From Streptomyces sp. NBC_00654 (GTDB lineage Bacteria; Actinomycetota; Actinomycetes; Streptomycetales; Streptomycetaceae): DNA of 64,000 nucleotides. A program made the position numbers and the translations under genes. The stretch lies in NCBI RefSeq assembly GCF_026341775.1, contig NZ_JAPEOB010000001.1, positions 62,001 to 126,000 of the forward strand, read 5' to 3'. The notes below the pieces were generated by a model. That model did no database searches, was not told where the DNA came from, and saw nothing but the letters and a program-made list of their open reading frames with translations. Below, in pieces: positions 1-7,602 of the stretch. Within the stretch, counting starts at the first letter, position 1, and each line of letters begins with the position of its first letter.

Positions 1-233
1 AGTGGAACGGGCCATGGGTGCAGATCGACGGCTCGGCCGAGGTGATCGACTCACCGGAATCGGTCGAGCCGCTCGTCGAGTACTTCCGGAACATCTCCGG
101 TGAGCACCCCGACTGGGACGAGTACCGGGCGGCGATGGTGAAGCAGGGCAAGTCGATCATCCGGGTCACCCCGGAGCGCTGGAGTCCGATCGCCACGGGC
201 GGCTTCCCCGCCCGTCTCGCCCCGGGAAACTGA
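1..233 (+). CDS. PPOX / F420-dependent oxidoreductase family protein, 3' part
   Basis: Only the last 76 or so codons are in the window; the frame is open from base 3 and the true start lies to the left. The visible GPWVQIDG segment followed by an acidic helix and a final WSPIATGGFPAR strand looks like the C-terminal half of the split beta-barrel fold of pyridoxamine-phosphate-oxidase-like proteins, which bind FMN or F420. The GTG at 18 is an internal valine, not a start. The next gene begins 7 bases after the stop, so the two may be co-transcribed. The substrate cannot be told from this fragment. Confidence 0.6.
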   Translation, partial: WNGPWVQIDGSAEVIDSPESVEPLVEYFRNISGEHPDWDEYRAAMVKQGKSIIRVTPERWSPIATGGFPARLAPGN

Positions 234-240
234 CGCTCGC

Positions 241-1200
241 GTGGCTGTTCCTCCCGGTGGCGTCCCGGATCCGGACCTGCTCGCGCGGGCCCGGCTCCTC
301 ACCGCGCCGTCCCTCGGCGCCTCCCTGGTACGCGAGGTGGAACGGATCACCGGGCGCCGCGCGGAGCCGATGGGCAGTGCCCCGCCGGACGGTCCCCATC
401 TCTGTGTCGGCGCCTCGCTGCCGGACGCCTGGCGCACCGGACGTCTGGTGTGGTTCCACAGCGTCAACGCGGGGACGGACGCGCTGCTCGCCGCCGGCCC
501 CTGGCCCGCCGGGGCACTGCTGACCCGGACGGTCGGGCGGATGGGCGAGCGGATCGCCCAGTACGTGCTGGCCTGGATCCTCGCCGAGTGCCAGTCCGTA
601 CCCGAGTTCGCGGCGCAGCACGCGCGGGCCGAGTGGCGTCGTCTGCCGTCCGAACTCGCCGCCGGGCAGACGGCCCTGATCTACGGGACCGGCCGGATCG
701 GTGCGGCCGTCGCCGGGCTGCTGCACGGGTGCGGAATCCGGACGGTGGGCGTGGCCCGTACCGCGCGCGCCGTCCCGCCGCCGGGTTTCGACCGGGTGAT
801 CGGGACCGGCGGGGACACCGGCGCACTCGCCACCGCGCGGTGGGTGGTGTCCGCCCTGCCGCTGACCGGGGCGACGGCAGGGTTCTTCGGAGCGAACCGG
901 TTCGCGGCCGTGCGGGGGGCCACGTTCGTCAATGTGGGCCGGGGCGCGACGGTGGACATGGGGGCGATGGAGGCCGCGCTGCGGGACGGCTCGGTGCGGC
1001 GGGCGGTGCTCGACGTGCTGCCCGAGGAGCCGGCCGCGCCCGGGGACCGGTGCTGGCGGCTGCCCCGTACGGTGATCACCTCGCACTCCGCGGGGATCAC
1101 CGCCGACGAGGACGTGGCCACGGACTTCGGCACCTGCTGGAGCGACGTCCGCGAGGGCCGCGTACCCCGCCTGGCCGTGGACGTGGGCCGGGGGTACTGA
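241..1200 (+). CDS. D-isomer-specific 2-hydroxyacid dehydrogenase family protein
   Basis: 319 residues from a GTG start. The NAD-binding domain shows GTGRIG at about residue 144 in a typical beta-alpha-beta context. The catalytic trio of the family is present in order: Arg in NVGRGATVD, Glu in VLPEEPA, and His in SHSAGIT. Members reduce 2-keto acids or oxidise D-2-hydroxy acids with NAD(P) in the cytoplasm; the substrate is not deducible. It starts 7 bases after the upstream PPOX gene, without a clear ribosome binding site, which suggests coupling. Length is near the usual 310-330 residues. Confidence 0.85.
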   Translation: MAVPPGGVPDPDLLARARLLTAPSLGASLVREVERITGRRAEPMGSAPPDGPHLCVGASLPDAWRTGRLVWFHSVNAGTDALLAAGPWPAGALLTRTVGRMGERIAQYVLAWILAECQSVPEFAAQHARAEWRRLPSELAAGQTALIYGTGRIGAAVAGLLHGCGIRTVGVARTARAVPPPGFDRVIGTGGDTGALATARWVVSALPLTGATAGFFGANRFAAVRGATFVNVGRGATVDMGAMEAALRDGSVRRAVLDVLPEEPAAPGDRCWRLPRTVITSHSAGITADEDVATDFGTCWSDVREGRVPRLAVDVGRGY

Positions 1201-1222
1201 GAAGCGCCTCCGGGCGGGGAGG

Positions 1223-2107
1223 TCACGGGGATGCCGTCGCCGCGTCCGCGTCCGTATCCACCGCCACGTTCCTGTCCACCGCCACGTCCGTGCCCGTGCC
1301 CCTGCCCGTGCCCGCGCCCTTACCCGCGTCGGCGCCGGCCTCGGCGCGGTCGCGGTCGCGCATCGCCTCGATGCCCGCGATCAGCATGTCCATCGCGAAC
1401 GCATAGTCCAGTTCCCGCATGTCCGCGACCGTGTCGCCGCCGCGGGCGTCCATCAGATCCTGCGAGTGGGTGACGATCTTCCTCAGATCCGGCTGGGCCC
1501 GGACAGTGCCCATGGCCTGCTGGTAGTAGGCGTCCTCGGTGAGCCCGGCACCCCTGGCCCGCTCGACGAAGTGGCCTTCGATGGTGCCGAACCCGTGCAC
1601 GAACTGGAAGACGGCCGACAGCGCGCCGGACTGGTGCTTGAGGGGCAGGCCGGTGGCCCGGATGACGTCCTGGACGGCGTACGAGAAGAGCATGGCGTGC
1701 GGGCCGATGTTGAGGAAGTGGCCCGCCAGTGGGGACAGCCAGATGTGGCGGACGATCAGTTCGCGGTAGCTGCGTGCCAGCGCACGCAGCCGGTCGCGCC
1801 AGTCGCCGTCCTCGGACGGGCGCCCGATCTCGGCGTAGACCAGGTCCATGGCCAGCTCCAGCAGGTCGTCCTTGGTGTCGACGTACCAGTAGAGGGACAT
1901 CGCGGTGACGTCCAGTTCGGCGGCCAGCCTGCGCATGGAGAACTTGGCCAGGCCCTCGGCGTCCAGCAGCCGGATGGTCGCCGCGGTGATCTTGTCCCGG
2001 TCCAGGCCCGCCGGGGAGTCGGTCCTGCGGGCGCGCGAGGTGTCCCGTTGGTCCAGCCATACGCTGGTCCTCGCGGGGTTGTTCGCACGATCGGCCGCGG
2101 ACACCAT
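1223..2107 (-). CDS. TetR-family transcriptional regulator
   Basis: 294 residues. I chose the ATG at 2107, read after GAGGAG about 8 bases upstream; the longer open frame to 2356 has no support and runs through low-complexity codons. Residues about 30-75 form the TetR helix-turn-helix (MRRLAAELDVTAMSLYWYVD), followed by an all-alpha ligand-binding domain. The last 45 residues are an Ala/Gly/Asp low-complexity tail encoded by imperfect short repeats. It lies 91 bases downstream of an MFS exporter gene on the same strand, so it is the likely repressor of that exporter and probably of itself, through the three palindromes at 3864-3920. Confidence 0.85.
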   Translation of the reverse strand: MVSAADRANNPARTSVWLDQRDTSRARRTDSPAGLDRDKITAATIRLLDAEGLAKFSMRRLAAELDVTAMSLYWYVDTKDDLLELAMDLVYAEIGRPSEDGDWRDRLRALARSYRELIVRHIWLSPLAGHFLNIGPHAMLFSYAVQDVIRATGLPLKHQSGALSAVFQFVHGFGTIEGHFVERARGAGLTEDAYYQQAMGTVRAQPDLRKIVTHSQDLMDARGGDTVADMRELDYAFAMDMLIAGIEAMRDRDRAEAGADAGKGAGTGRGTGTDVAVDRNVAVDTDADAATASP

Positions 2108-2198
2108 GGCGCACTCTCCTCGTCTTGCCGGCGGAACGAGCCGGTGGCGGAGGCATGAACCGGAAAGTGAACGTCCGGTCCATGCGTCCCATCCGATG

Positions 2199-3836
2199 CT
2201 ATGCCGCCGGCCCGGTCGAGTCTGCCTGGGCGGATACCTCCCGGTCAGCACCGGTACCGGAAGCGGCACCGGAACCGGAACCGGAGGCAGGACCCGAGGC
2301 GAAACCGGAACCGGAAGCTGAACCCGCTCCCGCGCCCGCGCGCGCCGCTTCGGCACGTTCGGCCCGGCGCAGCAGGTACGCGGCGGTCAGTCCGCCGATC
2401 AGCACCGCCGCGGCACCGACCAGCTGGCTGGTCTCCAGACCCGAGGCGAAGGCGTCCCTGATGCTCTGCGCCTCCGACTCGCTGTCGGCGGCGGCGAGCG
2501 CGGCGGGCAGCGAGGCCGCGCCGACGGCGGCGGGCACGAGAGCGGCGAACCGGGAGTTGAGCACGGCGCCGAGAACCGCAACCCCGAGCCCGTTGCCGAA
2601 CTCGCCGAGGGTGCCGTTGACCCCGGCGCCCACCCCCGCCTTCTCCGGTGGGATGGCGCTCATGATGGCGTTCGCCATCGCTGGCATGGCGAACGAGATG
2701 CCCGCCCCCATCACGACCAGGCCGAGCAGCATGCCCGCGTAGTCATGGCCGCCGAGCAGGGCGATCGCCGCGAGGCCGGCCGCAAGGCAGGTCATCCCGG
2801 CGGCGATGGTGAGCGGCGTCCCCAGCTTGGGTACGAGCCGGGCGCCCACGCCGGCGAGGTTGAGGATGACGACGGTGATCGCGAGCGGAGCCGTACGGAG
2901 ACCGGCTTCCAGGGGCTCGTACCCGAGCACGAACTGAAGGTGCTGCGTGAGCAGGAAGAGCGATCCGCTCATCCCGAAGGCGACCAGGATCGAACCGCCG
3001 ACCGCGCCGATGAACCTCTGGTTCCGGAAGAAGTGCATGTCGAGCATCGGGTTCGGGATGTGCAGCTCCCACAGGACGAACCCGGCGAGGACGGCGGCCC
3101 CGATGGACGCGGTCAGCAGCACCTGGCCGGAGGCCCAGCCGTGTTCCGGCCCGGAGATGATCGCGTACACGACCGCGGTCATCCCGATGGTGGAGAGCAC
3201 CGCGCCCAGCAGGTCGGGGCGGTCGCCCTGGGAGTTCTTGGACTCCGGTACGAGACGGACGACGGCGATCAGACCGATCACCGCGACCGGGATGTTCACG
3301 AGGAAGATCGCGCCCCACCAGTAGTGGTCGAGCATGAACCCGCCGAGGAGCGGGCCGACCGCGAAGCCGAGCGAGCTGACGGTCGCCCAGAGACCGATGG
3401 CCTTCACCCGCTCGCTGTCGTCGAAGATCTGGACAATGACGGCGAGGGTGGTGGTGATCAGCAGCGCACCGCCGATCCCCATCCCGGCACGGGCCGCGAT
3501 GAGCTGCCCGGAGGACTGCGAGAGCCCGGCCGCCAGCGAACCGATCCCGAACAGGGCGAGACCCGCGACCAGCATCTTCTTGCGCCCGTAGCGGTCGGCC
3601 GAGCTGCCCGCGGTGAGCAGCAGACCCGACTGCACGAGCGAATAGGCGTTGATCATCCACTGCACATCGGCCGTGGAGGCGTCCAGTTCCGTGGTGAGGG
3701 AGGGGATCGCGACGTTCAGAACGGTGTTGTCGAGCAGCACGGTGAGCTGGGCGAGGCAGATGACGCCGAGGATCAGCCAGCGCTGCGGGTGGCCCCGGGG
3801 GGCAAGGTCTTTGGGCTCGGCGGCGGTTGCCGTCAT
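2199..3836 (-). CDS. MFS drug transporter, DHA2 (14-TMS) type
   Basis: 545 residues from the ATG at 3836; upstream codons in the open frame are not protein-like and overlap the operator region. About 14 hydrophobic segments are visible. DNTVLNVAIPSL in TM1 and SADRYGRKKML (motif A, loop 2-3) are typical of the EmrB/QacA proton-drug antiporters, and the WWGAIFLVNIPVA segment fits motif C. The C-terminal tail is a Gly/Ser/Ala repeat of no evident function. Transcribed ahead of a TetR gene and preceded by three regularly spaced palindromes, it is probably an inducible efflux pump. The exported compound is unknown. Confidence 0.88.
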   Translation of the reverse strand: MTATAAEPKDLAPRGHPQRWLILGVICLAQLTVLLDNTVLNVAIPSLTTELDASTADVQWMINAYSLVQSGLLLTAGSSADRYGRKKMLVAGLALFGIGSLAAGLSQSSGQLIAARAGMGIGGALLITTTLAVIVQIFDDSERVKAIGLWATVSSLGFAVGPLLGGFMLDHYWWGAIFLVNIPVAVIGLIAVVRLVPESKNSQGDRPDLLGAVLSTIGMTAVVYAIISGPEHGWASGQVLLTASIGAAVLAGFVLWELHIPNPMLDMHFFRNQRFIGAVGGSILVAFGMSGSLFLLTQHLQFVLGYEPLEAGLRTAPLAITVVILNLAGVGARLVPKLGTPLTIAAGMTCLAAGLAAIALLGGHDYAGMLLGLVVMGAGISFAMPAMANAIMSAIPPEKAGVGAGVNGTLGEFGNGLGVAVLGAVLNSRFAALVPAAVGAASLPAALAAADSESEAQSIRDAFASGLETSQLVGAAAVLIGGLTAAYLLRRAERAEAARAGAGAGSASGSGFASGPASGSGSGAASGTGADREVSAQADSTGPAA

Positions 3837-3863
3837 GCGGGCTCCTTGGGCTCCAGCGCGACT

Positions 3864-3920
3864 TGTACAGCGTATGGGAGGGACGTCATACACCGTATGG
3901 GATGCCCTGTACGCCGTACA
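3864..3920 (-). promoter_or_regulatory. Three tandem palindromic operators upstream of the MFS gene
   Basis: Three 13-bp sites of the form (T/C)(G/A)TACnnnGTA(C/T)(A/G) lie at 3864-3876 (TGTACAGCGTATG), 3887-3899 (CATACACCGTATG) and 3908-3920 (TGTACGCCGTACA, a perfect palindrome apart from its centre). Start-to-start spacings of 23 and 21 bp put them on about the same helix face. The nearest site is 28 bp from the start codon. Family knowledge: TetR repressors bind such palindromes, often over their own pump promoter. Confidence 0.7.
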
Positions 3921-4030
3921 ACTCGATTTCGCGTGAGCGCGCCGGGCCGGCGGGGAGCGCCTGACCCGGAACCGATAGGTCCGGCTCCGGGTCAGGTCGT
4001 GGGAGGGGGCAGGTTGTGCCGTGGGCCGGG

Positions 4031-6220
4031 TCAGGTGGCGGGCTCGGTCAGGTCGTAGAAGGTGGCGCTGCCGACGGTGACCTCCTTGAAGTTCTCCGTC
4101 ACCCATGAGGAGATCTGCGAGGACGTCCCGGCGCCGCCCATACCGCCGCCACCCATACCGCCGCCTCCGCCACCTCCCGAGATGAAGTAGTGGATCCTGC
4201 CGTCCGTCACGTACTTCTTGAACTGTGCGAGCGTCGGGGAGGGGTCACTGCCGTTGAACCCGCCGATCGCCATCACCGGGTCCCCGGTGGCGAGTTGATA
4301 GCTCGCGGCGTTCTGGGATCCGATGGCGGCGGCCGACCAGGTGTAGGCGTCGGCGCTCTTCTCCAGGAGTTTCCTGGCCTCGGCGCTGACGGACGCACCG
4401 TTCAGCAGCCCACCCATGCCACCGCCGCCCATGCCGTCCATGCCGCCCGGACCGGCCGGGCCGCCCTCGCCCATGGCCCCGGGCGGGGTGCCGGCAACAG
4501 TGCCCTGACGACTGTTGCCCTGGTTCTGGCCCTGTCCCTGGTTCTGGCCCGGACCGCCGCCGGTCGGTGGCTGTCCCACACCGCCACCCCGCTGGTTCGG
4601 CTGTCCCGGAGGCTGCGTACCGCCGCGCATTCCACCGCCGTCGCCCCGGGCACCGCCGCCACCGGGACCGCCCCGGCCGCCTCCGCCCGGCCCGCCGAAA
4701 CCGCTCGCGCCCGACGGTCCCGCCGTGACGATCGACCCCTGGTGCCCGGTGTTCAGCGTGCTGACCGTGTACGCGGCCGGCCCGGCCAGCGACGCGACGG
4801 AGCTCAGCGCCACCGCGGCCAGCGCGAGCCGGCGCCCGGCCCGTCCGGCGAGCAGCAGCCCGGCCGCACCCACCAGGCCGGCGGTCAGGACGGCCCACCG
4901 CAGCCAGGGCAGATGGTCCGGGGTGCGCCCCAGCAGGACGTACGACCAGATCACCGTGACGGCGACGGTGGCGGCGAGCCCGCCGCGCGCCCACCACCTG
5001 GACCGTTCCTCCCACAGGACCGTGGCGCCCATGCCGACGAGAGCGGCGATGTACGGCGCCAGCGCCACCGTGTAGTACTGGTGGAAGATCCCCGCCATGA
5101 AGCTGAAGACGACCGCGGTCATGAGCAGCGATCCGCCCCAGGCGAGGAAGGCCGCACGGGCCGTGTCCGTCCGCTTCGCCTTCCAGGTCAGCCAGACACC
5201 CGCGGCCAGCAGGATCAGCGCGGCGGGCAGCAGCCACGAGATCTGGCCGCCGATCTCGGAGTTGAACATCCGGCCGATGCCGGTCTCCCCCCAGCCGCCG
5301 CCCTGGCCGCCGCCCTGGCCGCCGCCTCCGACGCCGCCTCCGACGCCTCCGACGCTGCCGGTCTCCTCGCCGTTGATCCGGCCGAGACCGTTGTAGCCGA
5401 AGGTGAGTTCCAGGAACGAGTTGTTCTGGGAGCCACCGACGTACGGTCGCGAGGAGGCGGGCCACAGCTCGACGATCGCCACCCACCAGCCGCCCGCGAC
5501 GACCACCGTGAGGGCGGACAGGGCGAGTTGGCCGAGCCTTGCGCGTACGGAACCGGGCGCGAACACCGCGTACAGCACCGCCAGCGGCGGCAGGACCAGG
5601 AAGGCCTGCAGGGTCTTCGTCAGGAACGCGAGCCCGACGGCGGCCCCCGCCCGGACGAGCCACTTCGTGCTGCCGTTCTCCATCGCCCGCAGGACGCAGC
5701 AGACGGTGACGGTCATCAGGAGCGCGAGCAGGGCATCCGGGTTGTTGAAGCGGAACATCAGCGCGGCGACCGGGGTCAGTGCGAAGACCACCATGGCGGT
5801 CAGCCCGGCGGCAGCGCCGAAACGGCGTCGTACGGCGGCGTACAGCACGGCGGCCGTGGCCACGCCCATCAGCACCTGCGGGACGAGGATCGCCCAGGAA
5901 GTGAGTCCGAAGAGACGCACGGACAGGGCCATCGGCCAGAGGGTCGCCGGGGGTTTGTCGACGGTGATGGCGTTGGCGGCGTCCAGCGAGCCGAAGAAGA
6001 ACGCCTTCCAGCTCTGGCTGCCGGCCTGAACGGCGGCGGAGTAGAAGGAATTGGCGTAGCCGGAGGCGCTGAGATTCCACAGGTACGCCAGCCCCACGAG
6101 AAGCAGCAGACCGAGGAACGCGGGCTTCACCCAGCGGGCGTCGGCGGCCACCGGAGGGCTCGGTGCGGACGGCGGCGCGGGGAGCGGTGGGGGAACCGGC
6201 GGGGTGGTGCTCGTGGTCAT
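4031..6220 (-). CDS. GT39/ArnT-like membrane glycosyltransferase
   Basis: 729 residues. After a Pro-rich cytoplasmic start there are about 10-12 membrane segments. The first outer loop carries the DKPPATLW element typical of the ArnT/PMT superfamily, which transfers sugars from polyprenyl-phosphate donors on the outer face of the membrane. Two Gly-rich low-complexity stretches occur, one in an external loop and a long Gly/Gln/Asn-rich one near residues 480-600, before a small C-terminal extracytoplasmic domain. Its ATG overlaps the stop of the GT2-GtrA gene by 4 bases, so it is translated with the gene that may make its lipid-linked donor. The acceptor is unknown. Confidence 0.8.
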   Translation of the reverse strand: MTTSTTPPVPPPLPAPPSAPSPPVAADARWVKPAFLGLLLLVGLAYLWNLSASGYANSFYSAAVQAGSQSWKAFFFGSLDAANAITVDKPPATLWPMALSVRLFGLTSWAILVPQVLMGVATAAVLYAAVRRRFGAAAGLTAMVVFALTPVAALMFRFNNPDALLALLMTVTVCCVLRAMENGSTKWLVRAGAAVGLAFLTKTLQAFLVLPPLAVLYAVFAPGSVRARLGQLALSALTVVVAGGWWVAIVELWPASSRPYVGGSQNNSFLELTFGYNGLGRINGEETGSVGGVGGGVGGGGQGGGQGGGWGETGIGRMFNSEIGGQISWLLPAALILLAAGVWLTWKAKRTDTARAAFLAWGGSLLMTAVVFSFMAGIFHQYYTVALAPYIAALVGMGATVLWEERSRWWARGGLAATVAVTVIWSYVLLGRTPDHLPWLRWAVLTAGLVGAAGLLLAGRAGRRLALAAVALSSVASLAGPAAYTVSTLNTGHQGSIVTAGPSGASGFGGPGGGGRGGPGGGGARGDGGGMRGGTQPPGQPNQRGGGVGQPPTGGGPGQNQGQGQNQGNSRQGTVAGTPPGAMGEGGPAGPGGMDGMGGGGMGGLLNGASVSAEARKLLEKSADAYTWSAAAIGSQNAASYQLATGDPVMAIGGFNGSDPSPTLAQFKKYVTDGRIHYFISGGGGGGGMGGGGMGGAGTSSQISSWVTENFKEVTVGSATFYDLTEPAT

Positions 6221-7602
6221 CGGGTGTTCCTCATGTCATCCGTACGCGGGTCGGCGCGCCGGTCCGGGAAGACCCAGGCGCGGAAGAGCAGGAAGCGCAG
6301 CACCGTCGCCGCGAGGTTGGCCGCGATCAGCACGGCGAGTTCCGTGCCGTGCGAGGGCGAGCCGGTGGCCGCCCCCAGCGCGGCGAGCGAGCCGCTGGTC
6401 AGCGCGAGGCCGATGGCGAAGACCACGAGCCCCTGCGCCTGATGGCGTACGGCGCCGCCCCGGCCGCGTACGCCGAAGGTGAGCCTCCGGTTGGCCGCCG
6501 TATTGGCGACGGCGGCCACCAGCAGCGCGCCGCCGTTGGCGGTCTGCGGGCCGAGACCCACCCGGAACAGCGAGTACAGGGCGAGGTAGAAGAGTGTGGA
6601 CAGGACGCCCACGACGCAGAACCCGACCAGTTGGCGGGCCAGTCCGCCCGGCACCCCGGGCAGTGCGCGGTCGCGCGGGTCGTCCCCGAAGGGCCGGGCG
6701 AGCCGGTCCAACGGCAACGCGCCGACGGCCAGCGCCCGCCCCACCCGCCACACGCCCTTCAGGTCCTCGGTCGCCGTCCGCACGATGTGGACGCTGGAGT
6801 CGGGGTCGTCGACCCAGTCGACCGGCACCTCGTGGATGCGCAGCCCGGCCCGCTCCGCGAGCACCAGCATCTCGGTGTCGAAGAACCATCCGGTGTCCTC
6901 GACCATCGGCAGCAGCCGTTCGGCGACCTCGCGCCGTACGGCCTTGAATCCGCACTGGGCGTCGCTGAAGCGGGCTGCCAGCGACGAGCGCAGGATGAGG
7001 TTGTAGGCCCGCGAGATGAACTCCCGCCTCGACCCGCGCACCACCCGCGAACCGCACGCCAGCCGCGAACCGATGGCCAGGTCGGAGTGGCCCGAGATCA
7101 GGGGGGCGACCAGCGGGAGCAGCGCGTTGAGGTCGGTGGAGAGGTCGACGTCCATGTAGGCGAGGACCGGGGAGTCGGAGTGCGACCACACGGTACGCAG
7201 CGCCCGGCCGCGCCCCTTCTCCTCCAGCCGGTACGACCGCACCTCCGGGAGGGCCGCGGCGAGGGCCGCCGCCACCTGGGGCGTGCGGTCGGTGCTCGCG
7301 TTGTCCGCGACGGTGATACGGAAGCGGTACGGGAAGGTGCGGGCCAGATGGTCGTGCAGGCGCAGGACGCAGGGTTCGAGGTCCTGCTCCTCGTTGTGGA
7401 CGGGGACCACGACGTCGAGCACGGGGACACCGGCCGCATCAGCCTCGCCGGCCTCGCCGGCCTCGCCGGCCAGGAGATGCTCTCTCGCCGGCAGGCTGCC
7501 GGTGCCTCTGCCGATACTGCCGCTGTTGCCGCTACTACTGCTGCTGCTGCTCCGGAGGCTGTCGGTTCGCATGTCATCGACAGTCGCCAACCGCCCTGTC
7601 AC
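6217..7602 (-). CDS. Bifunctional GT2 glycosyltransferase / GtrA membrane protein
   Basis: 461 residues from the GTG at 7602, whose GTGA overlaps the stop of the kinase gene. After a Ser-rich start, residues about 50-270 are a GT-A fold glycosyltransferase with VVPVHNEEQDLEPC and an acidic metal motif (MDVDLSTD), as in dolichyl/polyprenyl-phosphate mannose synthases. Residues about 310-450 are a four-segment GtrA domain. Known role of the family: it charges polyprenyl phosphate with a hexose and helps move it across the membrane. Together with the downstream GT39-like enzyme it makes a complete donor-plus-transferase pair under two-component control. Confidence 0.85.
   Translation of the reverse strand: MTGRLATVDDMRTDSLRSSSSSSSGNSGSIGRGTGSLPAREHLLAGEAGEAGEADAAGVPVLDVVVPVHNEEQDLEPCVLRLHDHLARTFPYRFRITVADNASTDRTPQVAAALAAALPEVRSYRLEEKGRGRALRTVWSHSDSPVLAYMDVDLSTDLNALLPLVAPLISGHSDLAIGSRLACGSRVVRGSRREFISRAYNLILRSSLAARFSDAQCGFKAVRREVAERLLPMVEDTGWFFDTEMLVLAERAGLRIHEVPVDWVDDPDSSVHIVRTATEDLKGVWRVGRALAVGALPLDRLARPFGDDPRDRALPGVPGGLARQLVGFCVVGVLSTLFYLALYSLFRVGLGPQTANGGALLVAAVANTAANRRLTFGVRGRGGAVRHQAQGLVVFAIGLALTSGSLAALGAATGSPSHGTELAVLIAANLAATVLRFLLFRAWVFPDRRADPRTDDMRNTR

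Noticed and set aside
4190..6442. 750-residue open frame on the plus strand
   Set aside because: Exact shadow of the GT39-like gene; His/Arg/Gly-rich with no domain, typical of GC-rich antisense frames.
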